Shown here in pieces: positions 1-7,706 of a stretch of DNA of 64,000 nt. A program made the position numbers and the translations under genes. Every line of letters starts with the position of its first letter. Positions within the stretch are counted from its first letter, which is position 1. The notes below the pieces were generated by a model. It did no database searches, had not been told where the DNA came from, and was given only the letters and a program-made list of their open reading frames with translations. Source of the DNA: Ruminococcus flavefaciens AE3010 (GTDB taxonomy: Bacteria > Bacillota > Clostridia > Oscillospirales > Ruminococcaceae); NCBI RefSeq assembly GCF_000526795.1, contig NZ_JAGT01000001.1:186001-250000 (forward strand), in the 5' to 3' direction.

Positions 1-20
1 TGGAAAACCTGCCCTGTTTT

Positions 21-230
21 TTATAACTTTTTCAACGTTCCCTTATAGCTGTCTTTGCCGATCTGTACAGTCACGGTAACATTGGATTCCTGCACATCGT
101 GGGCAAGTGTGGGAGTCGGTTCAGTCTTACTGAATCCATTCAGCCCCTTACCCTTGATAATGGTCGGGAAATCCTTGTAGCAGATATCCATATCCACATT
201 GCCGTTAAAGCGTATTTTCTGTCTGCATAT
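21..230 (-). pseudogene. C-terminal remnant of an unidentified protein
   Basis: An open frame of 69 codons ends in TAA at 21-23 and is closed upstream by TGA at 231-233; it has no convincing start codon. The readable end contains ...DVQESNVTVTVQIGKDSYK..., which looks like a real beta-rich C-terminus and not random sequence. I do not recognise the family. It lies directly downstream, on the minus strand, of the repeated GTTGAGTG leader (221-549) and its promoter, so it may be the remains of a cassette like those at 56331-58632, or the end of a gene running off the window. Confidence 0.35.
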
Positions 231-549
231 TCACACACTCAACGATATTACAACTCGCAATGAAAATCTGCGACTTCGTTTTCTTCGATATTACGTTGTT
301 TTGAAACCTGTCCGCATTTTCACACACTGAAAAAAGGACAATCGCAGAATTACACACCAACCAACCGAGTGCGTAAAAATGCGGAAATATCGTGTATCTC
401 ATGGCACTTTTCCAATTTGCCTGATATGTTCCCATTTACACGAAAACTGGGCTGTTTTGAGTGCTTTTTGAATGACGTATATTCCGTAAAACCGCGTAAA
501 ATCGCGGCTTTATCAATTGTTTCTTGTCAGCAGAACCACGCACTCAACG
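221..549 (-). repeat. Three copies of the GTTGAGTG leader motif
   Basis: Read on the minus strand, the motif GTTGAGTGYGTG followed about 6 nt later by a TGYTGACA/TGCAGACA-like block occurs at 526-549 and 221-244; a weaker version (CAGTGTGTG...GGACA) lies at 308-330. The same motif family precedes immunity-like genes at 56811-58991. No gene is visible between 231 and 730. The stretch has several GCG-rich small palindromes (for example around 493-508) and looks like a long structured leader. Confidence 0.6.
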
Positions 550-581
550 TGCAGAGTATTTGGAAACATGTCTATATTCTT

Positions 582-610
582 ATCATATCAGATGTCTAAA
601 CTCTTGTCAA
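582..610 (-). promoter_or_regulatory. Promoter of the left-edge leader transcript
   Basis: On the minus strand TTGACA (605-610) is followed after 17 bp by TATGAT (582-587). The promoter and the ~80 bp around it are clearly homologous to the promoter at 59024-59052, which faces the immunity-like cassettes. Transcription would run leftwards through the repeated motifs. Confidence 0.7.
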
Positions 611-730
611 TAAAAAAGTGCCTTAATACAAAGGGGCATTATAATATTTCAATAGCCCTTGGGCTATTGGTATATTATAACAGCGATACTCATATCACAG
701 TTACAGGCGCTTTTTTGTTTGGTTTAATTA

Positions 731-2362
731 TCAGGAGAGATCAGTGTGCCTTACTGCGTCTCTGACCTTGAGTACAAAGGGAGGCGAAACTGAAAGCTCG
801 TCTATACCCATTCTCAGGAATGTTTCGGTAAGACTTGTGTCAGCTGCAAGTTCGCCGCATATACCTATCCACGCACCATTTGCATGGGCATTTTTTGCAG
901 ACATTTCTATGAGCCGGAGAATAGCTTCATGGTGTGTATCAACGAACTGTTCAACGGCACTGTTTTGCCTGTCACAGGCGAGAGTGTATTGTGTCAGGTC
1001 ATTGGTACCTACGCTGAAAAAGTCAACAAGAGGAGCAAGTTTATCGCTTATGACAGCTGCTGCGGGAGTTTCGATCATTATACCGAGTTCTGCGTTTTCA
1101 TCGAAGTCTACTCCGTCAGCGCGGAGCTCCTCTCTGACCTCTGCGCATATTTTTTTGATCTGTTCCACCTCCGATACACTTGTTATCATAGGGAACATGA
1201 TACCAAGCTTGCCGAATGCGGAAGCCCTGTAAAGGGCACGGAGCTGTGTCCTGAATATCTCTGGACGAGTGAGACAGATCCTTATAGCTCTGAAACCGAG
1301 GGCAGGATTGTCCTCCTTTGCGAGATCAAAATAATCCACCTTCTTGTCAGCGCCGATGTCAAGAGTACGTATAATGACCTTTTTGCCAGCCATGCTTTCA
1401 AGCACCTTTTTGTAGGCAGCAAACTGCTGCTCTTCGGTCGGATAATCGCTGCTCTCAAGATAGAGAAATTCGCTTCGGAATAGACCAATTCCTCCTGCGT
1501 CGTTGGCAAGAACTGCTCCGATATGATCCACTCCGCCGATATTGGCAAAAATATTGATCCTTGTTCCGTCGAGCGTAACGTTTTCCTTGCCTTTTAACTC
1601 CTGGAGAAGCCTCTTCTTTTCCTCGTCCTCTTTCTGCTTCGTTTCGAGTTTTTTGAGAGCCTCGGTGTCAGGAGAGAGGAATACCTCACCGGTATATCCG
1701 TCAACTGCGGCAAACATACCGTCTGACACAGCTGAGAGAAAATCATCACCTGCACCAATAACGGCAGGGATATTCATATTCCTTGCCAGTATAGCTGTGT
1801 GAGAATTTGAAGAGCCGTGAGATGTAACAAAAGCGAGGACCTTGTTCTTGTCCAGCAGAACGGTTTCGCTGGGAGCCAGATCGTCTGCACAGATTATCAC
1901 TTTTTCGTCGCTGCTGTTCTCCTGAGAACCGTCGTCTGAAAGGCAGGCGATAATGCGATTTGATATATCCTTTACGTCTGCGGAGCGCGCCTGCATATAG
2001 GCATCGTCCATAGACGCGAACATTTCTGAAAAGTTATCGGCGGTCACCGAGACTGCATATTCTGCATTGACAGACTGAGTGTCGATAATACTTTCGATGG
2101 ACTCGTTGTAATCGTCATCTTCGATCATCATCATGTGTATCTCAAAGATCTGAGCATTCTGCTCACCGACCTCCTTGAGTGCCTTGTCATATATTTCCTG
2201 AAGCTGAGCTGTTGCCGCTTCCTTTGCGGCTTCCAGTCTTTTCTTCTCGGCAGCTGTATCGCTGACGTGTATTCGCTTTACAGTTGTGTCCCTTCGTTTG
2301 AAAACAGAGATCTTACCGATAGCTACAGCACCGTAAACTCCCTTGCCTTTGAAAATGGTCAT
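731..2362 (-). CDS. ptsI: PTS enzyme I (phosphoenolpyruvate-protein phosphotransferase)
   Basis: Cytosolic enzyme that takes phosphate from phosphoenolpyruvate and passes it to HPr, the first step of PTS sugar uptake. 543 residues, slightly shorter than the usual 570-575. The phospho-histidine loop SHGSSNSHTAILARN is present (His188), followed by the PEP-binding barrel with IRTLDIGADK, MIETPAA, FFSVGTNDLTQY and the GICGELA cysteine motif, so it appears complete and active. Start ATG is preceded by AAAGGAGGTG. It is the last gene of the minus-strand fructose operon, 61 bp after ptsH. Confidence 0.97.
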   Translation of the reverse strand: MTIFKGKGVYGAVAIGKISVFKRRDTTVKRIHVSDTAAEKKRLEAAKEAATAQLQEIYDKALKEVGEQNAQIFEIHMMMIEDDDYNESIESIIDTQSVNAEYAVSVTADNFSEMFASMDDAYMQARSADVKDISNRIIACLSDDGSQENSSDEKVIICADDLAPSETVLLDKNKVLAFVTSHGSSNSHTAILARNMNIPAVIGAGDDFLSAVSDGMFAAVDGYTGEVFLSPDTEALKKLETKQKEDEEKKRLLQELKGKENVTLDGTRINIFANIGGVDHIGAVLANDAGGIGLFRSEFLYLESSDYPTEEQQFAAYKKVLESMAGKKVIIRTLDIGADKKVDYFDLAKEDNPALGFRAIRICLTRPEIFRTQLRALYRASAFGKLGIMFPMITSVSEVEQIKKICAEVREELRADGVDFDENAELGIMIETPAAAVISDKLAPLVDFFSVGTNDLTQYTLACDRQNSAVEQFVDTHHEAILRLIEMSAKNAHANGAWIGICGELAADTSLTETFLRMGIDELSVSPPFVLKVRDAVRHTDLS

Positions 2363-2423
2363 ATTGATGCACCTCCTTTAAAGGTATGGGACAGCAGTGA
2401 TGCCGTCCCATTTTCGTTTGGAA

Positions 2424-2690
2424 TTATTCGCCGAAACCGTTCTCGAACATTGCAGCGAGTTCATCAAGAACTGCTTGCTCGTTACCGCCGTTAACGACTA
2501 TTTCCACTTCGGTGCCCTTTTTGAGTCCGGCTGCCATGATCTGCATGACATTTTTAGCCTTGATGTCCTTATCATTGGCTTTGAGAATGACCTCGCTGTC
2601 TGAATGAGCCTTGACAGCCTTTGCGATCATACCTGCTGGTCTCATGTGCATACCTTCTGCGTTTACGATAGTTACCTTTTTTGATACCAT
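2424..2690 (-). CDS. ptsH: HPr phosphocarrier with Asn at the regulatory serine position
   Basis: Small cytosolic phosphocarrier, 88 residues, normal HPr length. The active-site histidine is present in GMHMRPAG (His15, family GLHARPA). The second key site differs: aligned to Bacillus HPr, the regulatory Ser46 in KSIMG falls on Asn47 in KNVMQIMAAG. HPr kinase/phosphorylase could not phosphorylate it, so the phosphotransfer role should be kept while classical CcpA co-repression through this protein should be lost (inference). Lies between fruA and ptsI in the operon. Confidence 0.93.
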   Translation of the reverse strand: MVSKKVTIVNAEGMHMRPAGMIAKAVKAHSDSEVILKANDKDIKAKNVMQIMAAGLKKGTEVEIVVNGGNEQAVLDELAAMFENGFGE

Positions 2691-2721
2691 AAATTTTCAC
2701 TCCTTATAATAATGATTTGTT

Positions 2722-4641
2722 TTATGCGTTCTGAGGATGCTTCTTTTTGAGCAGAGCCAGCATTAACATTCCAACTACTGAGCCGATGGCAAGTGCTATA
2801 ACATACTGGAGAGGGTGTCCTACCACAGGGAATACGAATATACCGCCGTGAGGAGCTCTGAGCGTACAGCCGAATGCCATTGATATGCCGCCTGCTGTTG
2901 CCGCACCTACGATACAGGAGGGGATCACTCTTGCAGGGTCAGCTGCGGCGTAGGGGATAGCGCCTTCTGTTATGAAGCTGAGTCCCATAATGTAGTTGAC
3001 GGGACCGTTCTTGCGTTCCTCCTCGGTAAATCTGTTTTTGAAGAATGTGGTAGCCAGTGCTATAGCGATAGGGGGGACCATACCTCCTAACATTACTGCT
3101 GCCATGATATTGAAGTTGCCCTGAGAGATAGCAGCAACGCCGAATACATAGGCTGCCTTGTTGAAGGGACCGCCCATGTCTATAGCCATCATACCTCCGA
3201 GTATGCAGCCAAGGAGGACCTTGCTCGAGTCGCCCATGCTGTTGAGAAAGTTGGAGAGACCGTCGTTGAGAATGCTCATTACAGGGTTGACTGCACACAT
3301 CATGATGCCGACAATGGCGAGTCCTCCGAGAGGATAAATGAGTACGGGCTTGATACCGTTGAGAGCCTTGGGCAGCTTATTGCACGCCTTTTCCAGGCAA
3401 AGTGTGAGGTATCCGCCGATAAAGCCCGCCAGCAGCGCACCGAGGAAGCCTGAGGGAACGTCTCCTCCCGGAGATGCAAAGGTTGCACCTGCGGCTGCCA
3501 TTGCACCTCCTGCCATACCGACAAGGAAGCCGGGGCGGTCAGCGATGCTGAGTCCGATATATCCTGCAAGCACAGGTATCATGAACTGGAAAGCGTAGTT
3601 TCCGATAGTCTTGAACCATGCCGCAGCTGCAAGGTGGGAACCGAAATCACCGTCCTGAGGAGCGCCTCCGAAGGAGTCTATCAGGAAGGCTATCGCGATA
3701 AAAATGCCTCCCGCAACTGTGAAGGGCAGCATATTTGAAACGCCGTTCATGAGGTGTTTGTAAAGCTTTCTTCCGAAGCCTTCGCTGTCAGATGTGTTCG
3801 ATGAGCTGCTGTCGGCTTCGCCCTCATGATGATATACGGGAGCGTCTCCTGCTTCGATGCGGTTTATAAGCTCCTCGGGTATCTTTATACCGTCTGATAC
3901 CTTGGTCTTTATGACTTTTTTGCCGTTGAAACGCGCCATAGAGACAGTCTTGTCGGCAGCTACGATTATACCGTCGCAGGCGTCGATCTCTTCCTCAGTG
4001 AGGAGGTTCTTTGCGCCGCCGGAACCGTTTGTCTCAACTTTAATAGAGATACCCAGCTTTTTGCCTGCTTTTTCAAGAGCCTCGGCAGCCATATAGGTGT
4101 GGGCAATACCCGTCGGGCAGGCGGTTACCGCAAGAACTTTATATCCGTTTTCGGATCTTTCTTCAGCAGCAGGTTCGTCGGGATATTTCTCCTTCTCCAT
4201 TTCGTCGATGACCTTCAGGAACTCATCAGCGTCCTTGGCTTTCAGAAGGTCGTCTCTGAAAGCCTCGTCCATGAGTATAGTCATAAGTCTGGACAGAACT
4301 TCAAGATGAACATCTCCGTCATTGGGGGCTGCTATCATAAACAGCAGATTTGAGGGCTCATCATCAAGGGCTTCGTAATCAACTCCATCCGGAACTGTCA
4401 TTGCCGCCAGTGATGGAGCCTTTACAGCTTCGCTTTTGGCGTGTGGTATTGCAATTCCTTCGCCAACAGCGGTCGAACCTTTTTCCTCTCTTGCGATGAT
4501 GCCTTTTTTATAAGCTTCCTTATCGGCGATATTTCCGCCTTTTACCTGAAGGTCTATAAGCATATCGATAGCTTCGGATTTTGACTTTGGGGAAGCGTTT
4601 AGCTTGATGCTATTTTTGCTGAGCAGATCTACAATTCTCAT
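2722..4641 (-). CDS. fruA: Fructose-specific PTS enzyme IIABC
   Basis: Membrane permease that imports fructose and releases fructose 1-phosphate. 639 residues in the order EIIA (about 1-150, His67 in GIAIPHAK), EIIB (about 165-265, Cys175 in VTACPTGIAHTY) and a multi-span EIIC (about 290-630, with MGGPFNKAA and ITEGAIPYAAADP). A serine/acid-rich linker near residues 270-285 separates B and C. Full length with all phosphorylation sites. 28 bp downstream of fruK and 32 bp upstream of ptsH on the same strand. Confidence 0.96.
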   Translation of the reverse strand: MRIVDLLSKNSIKLNASPKSKSEAIDMLIDLQVKGGNIADKEAYKKGIIAREEKGSTAVGEGIAIPHAKSEAVKAPSLAAMTVPDGVDYEALDDEPSNLLFMIAAPNDGDVHLEVLSRLMTILMDEAFRDDLLKAKDADEFLKVIDEMEKEKYPDEPAAEERSENGYKVLAVTACPTGIAHTYMAAEALEKAGKKLGISIKVETNGSGGAKNLLTEEEIDACDGIIVAADKTVSMARFNGKKVIKTKVSDGIKIPEELINRIEAGDAPVYHHEGEADSSSSNTSDSEGFGRKLYKHLMNGVSNMLPFTVAGGIFIAIAFLIDSFGGAPQDGDFGSHLAAAAWFKTIGNYAFQFMIPVLAGYIGLSIADRPGFLVGMAGGAMAAAGATFASPGGDVPSGFLGALLAGFIGGYLTLCLEKACNKLPKALNGIKPVLIYPLGGLAIVGIMMCAVNPVMSILNDGLSNFLNSMGDSSKVLLGCILGGMMAIDMGGPFNKAAYVFGVAAISQGNFNIMAAVMLGGMVPPIAIALATTFFKNRFTEEERKNGPVNYIMGLSFITEGAIPYAAADPARVIPSCIVGAATAGGISMAFGCTLRAPHGGIFVFPVVGHPLQYVIALAIGSVVGMLMLALLKKKHPQNA

Positions 4642-4668
4642 GAGCTATTCCTCCTTACTGTTGTAATA

Positions 4669-5568
4669 TCAGAGCTGAGCGAGCAGCTCTTCGATCTTGG
4701 TTTTTACTGCCAGTCCGTCTGAGAAAGCTGTGGCTCCTCCTGCGGCGGTACCGAGCTTTAATGCGTATTCATAGTCGCCGTTCTGAGCTCCGGTCAGAAA
4801 ACCTGCTACCATGGAATCTCCTGCACCGACCGAGTTTCTGACTTTTCCCTTGCAGACGCCGCAGCGGTGGCATTTACCGTTCTCGTCAATAAGCATAGCT
4901 CCGTCACCAGCCATTGAGATCAGAACATTTATAGCTCCCATGTCTTTCAGTTTTCGGGCATAGCGCTCTATTTCTTCATCTTCCGAGAGGGTTACTCCGA
5001 ACATCTCACCAAGCTCATGATTATTTGGCTTGATGAGGAAGGGCTTGTACTTCAGAACGTTGAGCAGAAGGTCATTTGTGGCGTCAACAACTGTCCTGAT
5101 CTTTCTGTCCGAAAGTCTCTGCATGATCCTCTCATAGATGTCCGATGGAAGACTGGAAGGGATACTGCCTGCAAGCACGAGCGTATCACCGTCTGACAGC
5201 TTGTCCAGCTTTACGAAAAGTGCTTCCAGCGCCTCGTCGTCTATGTGCGGCCCCTGACCGTTGAGTTCGGTTTCTTCGCCGGCTTTGATCTTGACATTGA
5301 TCCGGGAGTTGCCGGTTTTCAGTCTTACGAAATCTGATTTTATGCCCATTGCCTTGATACCGTTTTCGATAGCCTCGCCTGTGAAGCCTGCGGTGAAGCC
5401 CAGAGCAATGGACGGTGTACCAAGCTCATTCAGAACTATTGACACATTTATTCCTTTGCCGCCGAAGTACATTTCCTCCGATGATGAACGATTAACTTCG
5501 CCAAGCCTCATTTCAGCTGTGTGTACAACATAGTCGATGGCAGGGTTGAATGTTACAGTGTATACCAA
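4669..5568 (-). CDS. fruK: 1-phosphofructokinase
   Basis: PfkB-family sugar kinase converting fructose 1-phosphate to fructose 1,6-bisphosphate, the step after FruA. 299 residues. The N-terminal substrate motif MYFGGKGINVS and the C-terminal ATP/anion-hole motif NSVGAGDSMVAGF with the catalytic Asp are both present. It starts immediately after the fruR stop codon (no spacer), which suggests translational coupling. Confidence 0.95.
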   Translation of the reverse strand: MVYTVTFNPAIDYVVHTAEMRLGEVNRSSSEEMYFGGKGINVSIVLNELGTPSIALGFTAGFTGEAIENGIKAMGIKSDFVRLKTGNSRINVKIKAGEETELNGQGPHIDDEALEALFVKLDKLSDGDTLVLAGSIPSSLPSDIYERIMQRLSDRKIRTVVDATNDLLLNVLKYKPFLIKPNNHELGEMFGVTLSEDEEIERYARKLKDMGAINVLISMAGDGAMLIDENGKCHRCGVCKGKVRNSVGAGDSMVAGFLTGAQNGDYEYALKLGTAAGGATAFSDGLAVKTKIEELLAQL

Positions 5569-6315
5569 CTACATCACCTCCTTGATATTTGCAGCTGTCA
5601 GATATTTTTTATCACTGAGTTTATCAGTGATTATTATGACCTTATCAAGATCCGTGAAAGTTACTGAGGTAATCTGATCGAATTTGGAATGATCCGAAAG
5701 GATATATGCGTTCCTGCTGTGTCTGATCACCTCAGCCTTTATGCTCGCCTCATTTCTGTCGGGAGTGGAAACTCCGGCAGAAAGTGAGATTCCGTTTGCT
5801 CCGATGAAGCTTTTTGTGAAGTTGTAAGCCTGAAGACTGCTGACACACTCTGCGCCGACGATCGCTTCTGTTGTAAGCTTTATCTCACCGGCTGGGAGGA
5901 AAACTTTGAAGTCTCTTTGTGCAAGCTTTTTTGCGTGAACAAAGGCATTGGTAACAAATGTGACGTTTTTTGCAGAGATATAGTCTATCATTTTTTCAGT
6001 TGTTGTTCCGGCGTCAATGAATACGAAATCACCGTCTTCTATCAGTGAAGCTGCATACTTAGCTATAGCAGTCTTTTCATCATTATAAAGATGAGATTTT
6101 TCTTCAATATTCTGTTCTCCGAAGCTGAATTTGTCAATGCAGGGCATAGCACCGCCGTGTATCTTGATAAGCAGTCCGCGTTCTGCAAGGTGATTAAGAT
6201 CTCTCCTCACGGTAGATGCAGAAGCGCCGAGTAATGAGCAAAGCTCACTGAGCGTAACGGCATTTTTGCCGTCGAGTGCATTAAGTATCATCTGATGTCT
6301 TTCTTCTGTAAGCAA
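5569..6315 (-). CDS. fruR: DeoR-family repressor of the fructose operon
   Basis: 248-residue DeoR-type regulator. N-terminal winged helix (residues 1-57; ASASTVRRDLNHLAERGLL is the recognition helix signature) and a C-terminal sugar-phosphate sensor (IDAGTTTEKMIDYI, FIGANGIS). First gene of the fru operon, so likely autoregulatory; fructose 1-phosphate is the expected inducer from family knowledge. A run of TGAATG/TGATTG repeats around the promoter is its likely operator. Confidence 0.92.
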   Translation of the reverse strand: MLTEERHQMILNALDGKNAVTLSELCSLLGASASTVRRDLNHLAERGLLIKIHGGAMPCIDKFSFGEQNIEEKSHLYNDEKTAIAKYAASLIEDGDFVFIDAGTTTEKMIDYISAKNVTFVTNAFVHAKKLAQRDFKVFLPAGEIKLTTEAIVGAECVSSLQAYNFTKSFIGANGISLSAGVSTPDRNEASIKAEVIRHSRNAYILSDHSKFDQITSVTFTDLDKVIIITDKLSDKKYLTAANIKEVM

Positions 6316-6370
6316 AATTATCCCCGTCCTGAATATTTAATAGTATCATTATCAAACGAACATTTATGAG

Positions 6371-6432
6371 TGAATGTGAATGAATATGATTGATGTTGAT
6401 TGAATTATATCATCAAGTGTCAAAATAGTCAA
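6371..6432 (-). promoter_or_regulatory. fru operon promoter with repeated operator motif
   Basis: On the minus strand TTGACT (6427-6432) is followed after exactly 17 bp by TATAAT (6404-6409). Just downstream, TTGATTG/TGAATG-type hexamers are repeated five or six times (6371-6403) and one lies upstream (about 6436-6445), as expected for a DeoR-type repressor covering the start site. Confidence 0.8.
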
Positions 6433-6564
6433 GAGAATTCAATCAAAAACATTCATCGGCAGTAAATATCTGTGTAGATAAACAACAAATGACTGCACGA
6501 TTTGTCTATATTGACTATGGATGATGTTTTCTCAGACGAATTGATGACGGTAATTGACTGTATA

Positions 6565-6850
6565 AAAAGAAAAAGGTTGAACCGCATTATCATATGCGAT
6601 TCAACCTTTTTCTTTTACCATTCTGGCGGACAGAGAGGGATTCGAATTTTTATAAAGCCTTGTTTCCGCCTATATATAGCCTTTTGTTTTTTCGTATGGA
6701 ATACTTGTATGGAATGAGTTTTTGACTGGTGCAATACTATTCTTCTATTTGAATTCAATTTCAACATCATTATCAATAATACAATTGGACTTCTCCAAAC
6801 ACCTTCAACCATCTCCACAGATATTACGAGCAAAAGTATAATTAAGGAGT
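6565..6850 (-). repeat. tRNA-Ser-tail repeat, copy 1 (inverted)
   Basis: Minus-strand copy of the dispersed repeat. Its 22-bp core (6626-6647) reads ATTCGAATCCCTCTCTGTCC then GC and continues CA, i.e. a tRNA-Ser 3' end with CCA. Before it come two ATTCCATAC-type direct repeats; after it comes a long hairpin (about 6571-6616, arms AAAAAGGTTGAA/TTCAACCTTTTT). Faces copy 2. No gene is visible between 6316 and 7706 apart from these elements. Confidence 0.75.
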
Positions 6851-7019
6851 CCCCTTTATTGGCAACGTTTCAAATGATAAAAAAACATGAATTTGAAACG
6901 CTTTTTGAATGTGCCATAAGACTTTGGCCTATTGACACATATAACATCTGTTTCAAATACATTGCATTAGAAGTTTTGAAGCAATGCAATGAAAAAAATA
7001 TGCTATTGAAAGGGAAGAG

Positions 7020-7535
7020 GAGCAAGTAATAGTTGGAATTCAAAATTAATCATGGTATTAAAGTAAGATATGAGGAGACAATTAATAATTCAATAATTGA
7101 AAGAAAATAACTATAGAGGAAATAACTTTCAATAAGAATAATTCTATTCCACACAAGTATTCCACACGAAAATTATAAAAGTCTATAAATAGGCCAAAAT
7201 AGCTATTTAATAATATTCGAATCCCTCTCTGTCCGCTCAAATTATGAGTTAGGAAAATGGCTGTATCGCGTAAAATAGCGGGATTCAGTCATTTTTCTTT
7301 TATGTTCTGACTTGAAAGATTTTTCCTGTTAGAGAAATAATTTTCACGTAGAATAGGCATTTTTCAGACCTATTCCGCACAGAATTCCGCACGGAATTCA
7401 CAAGAATAAAATATTGGGTGTATACTATTAAGTGTCTATAATACTTTATTTATCATCAAGGAATACCTTAACAAGCTTAAAGGCATTATAACGTTACAAC
7501 AAGAAACCAGCTCCATTCGGAGCTGGTTTCTTTGG
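7020..7535 (+). repeat. tRNA-Ser-tail repeat, copy 2
   Basis: Contains, in order: an A/T-rich left arm, direct repeats TATTCCACACG and similar (7147-7172), the 22-bp tRNA-Ser-like core (7215-7236), a hairpin with arms ATGGCTG/CAGTCAT (7258-7299), the pair CCTATTC/GAATAGG followed by TTCCGCAC repeats (7350-7400), and a terminal strong hairpin. With copy 1 it forms an inverted pair about 610 bp apart. Confidence 0.75.
7501..7532 (+). terminator. Strong hairpin at right end of repeat copy 2
   Basis: Perfect 14-bp stem, AAGAAACCAGCTCC/GGAGCTGGTTTCTT, with a 4-nt ATTC loop. It could act as a terminator and is the equivalent of the CAGCTCCC hairpins that end the other copies. Confidence 0.7.
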
Positions 7536-7622
7536 CCTGTTTTGATCTATGAGCATAGAAATTAGGTATGAGGATTTGTATTGTAAAGTTAGCATATTTA
7601 TATATTACTCAACAAAAAACGG

Positions 7623-7651
7623 CTTGCTTTTTAGCGAGATATGTGTATAAT
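7623..7651 (+). promoter_or_regulatory. Promoter of the GH11-like dockerin gene
   Basis: TATAAT at 7646-7651 with CTTGCT 17 bp upstream; the -35 is imperfect. The gene start is 55 bp further on, after a GAGGGAGTGAT ribosome binding site. Confidence 0.45.
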
Positions 7652-7706
7652 AAAAGAATAGATATAGAATTCTGGTGAAATGATTATTTCTGAGGGAGTG
7701 ATATAA

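Noticed and set aside
884..1483. 199-codon open frame opposite ptsI
   Set aside because: Antisense shadow of a highly conserved gene, with no ribosome binding site or recognisable domain.
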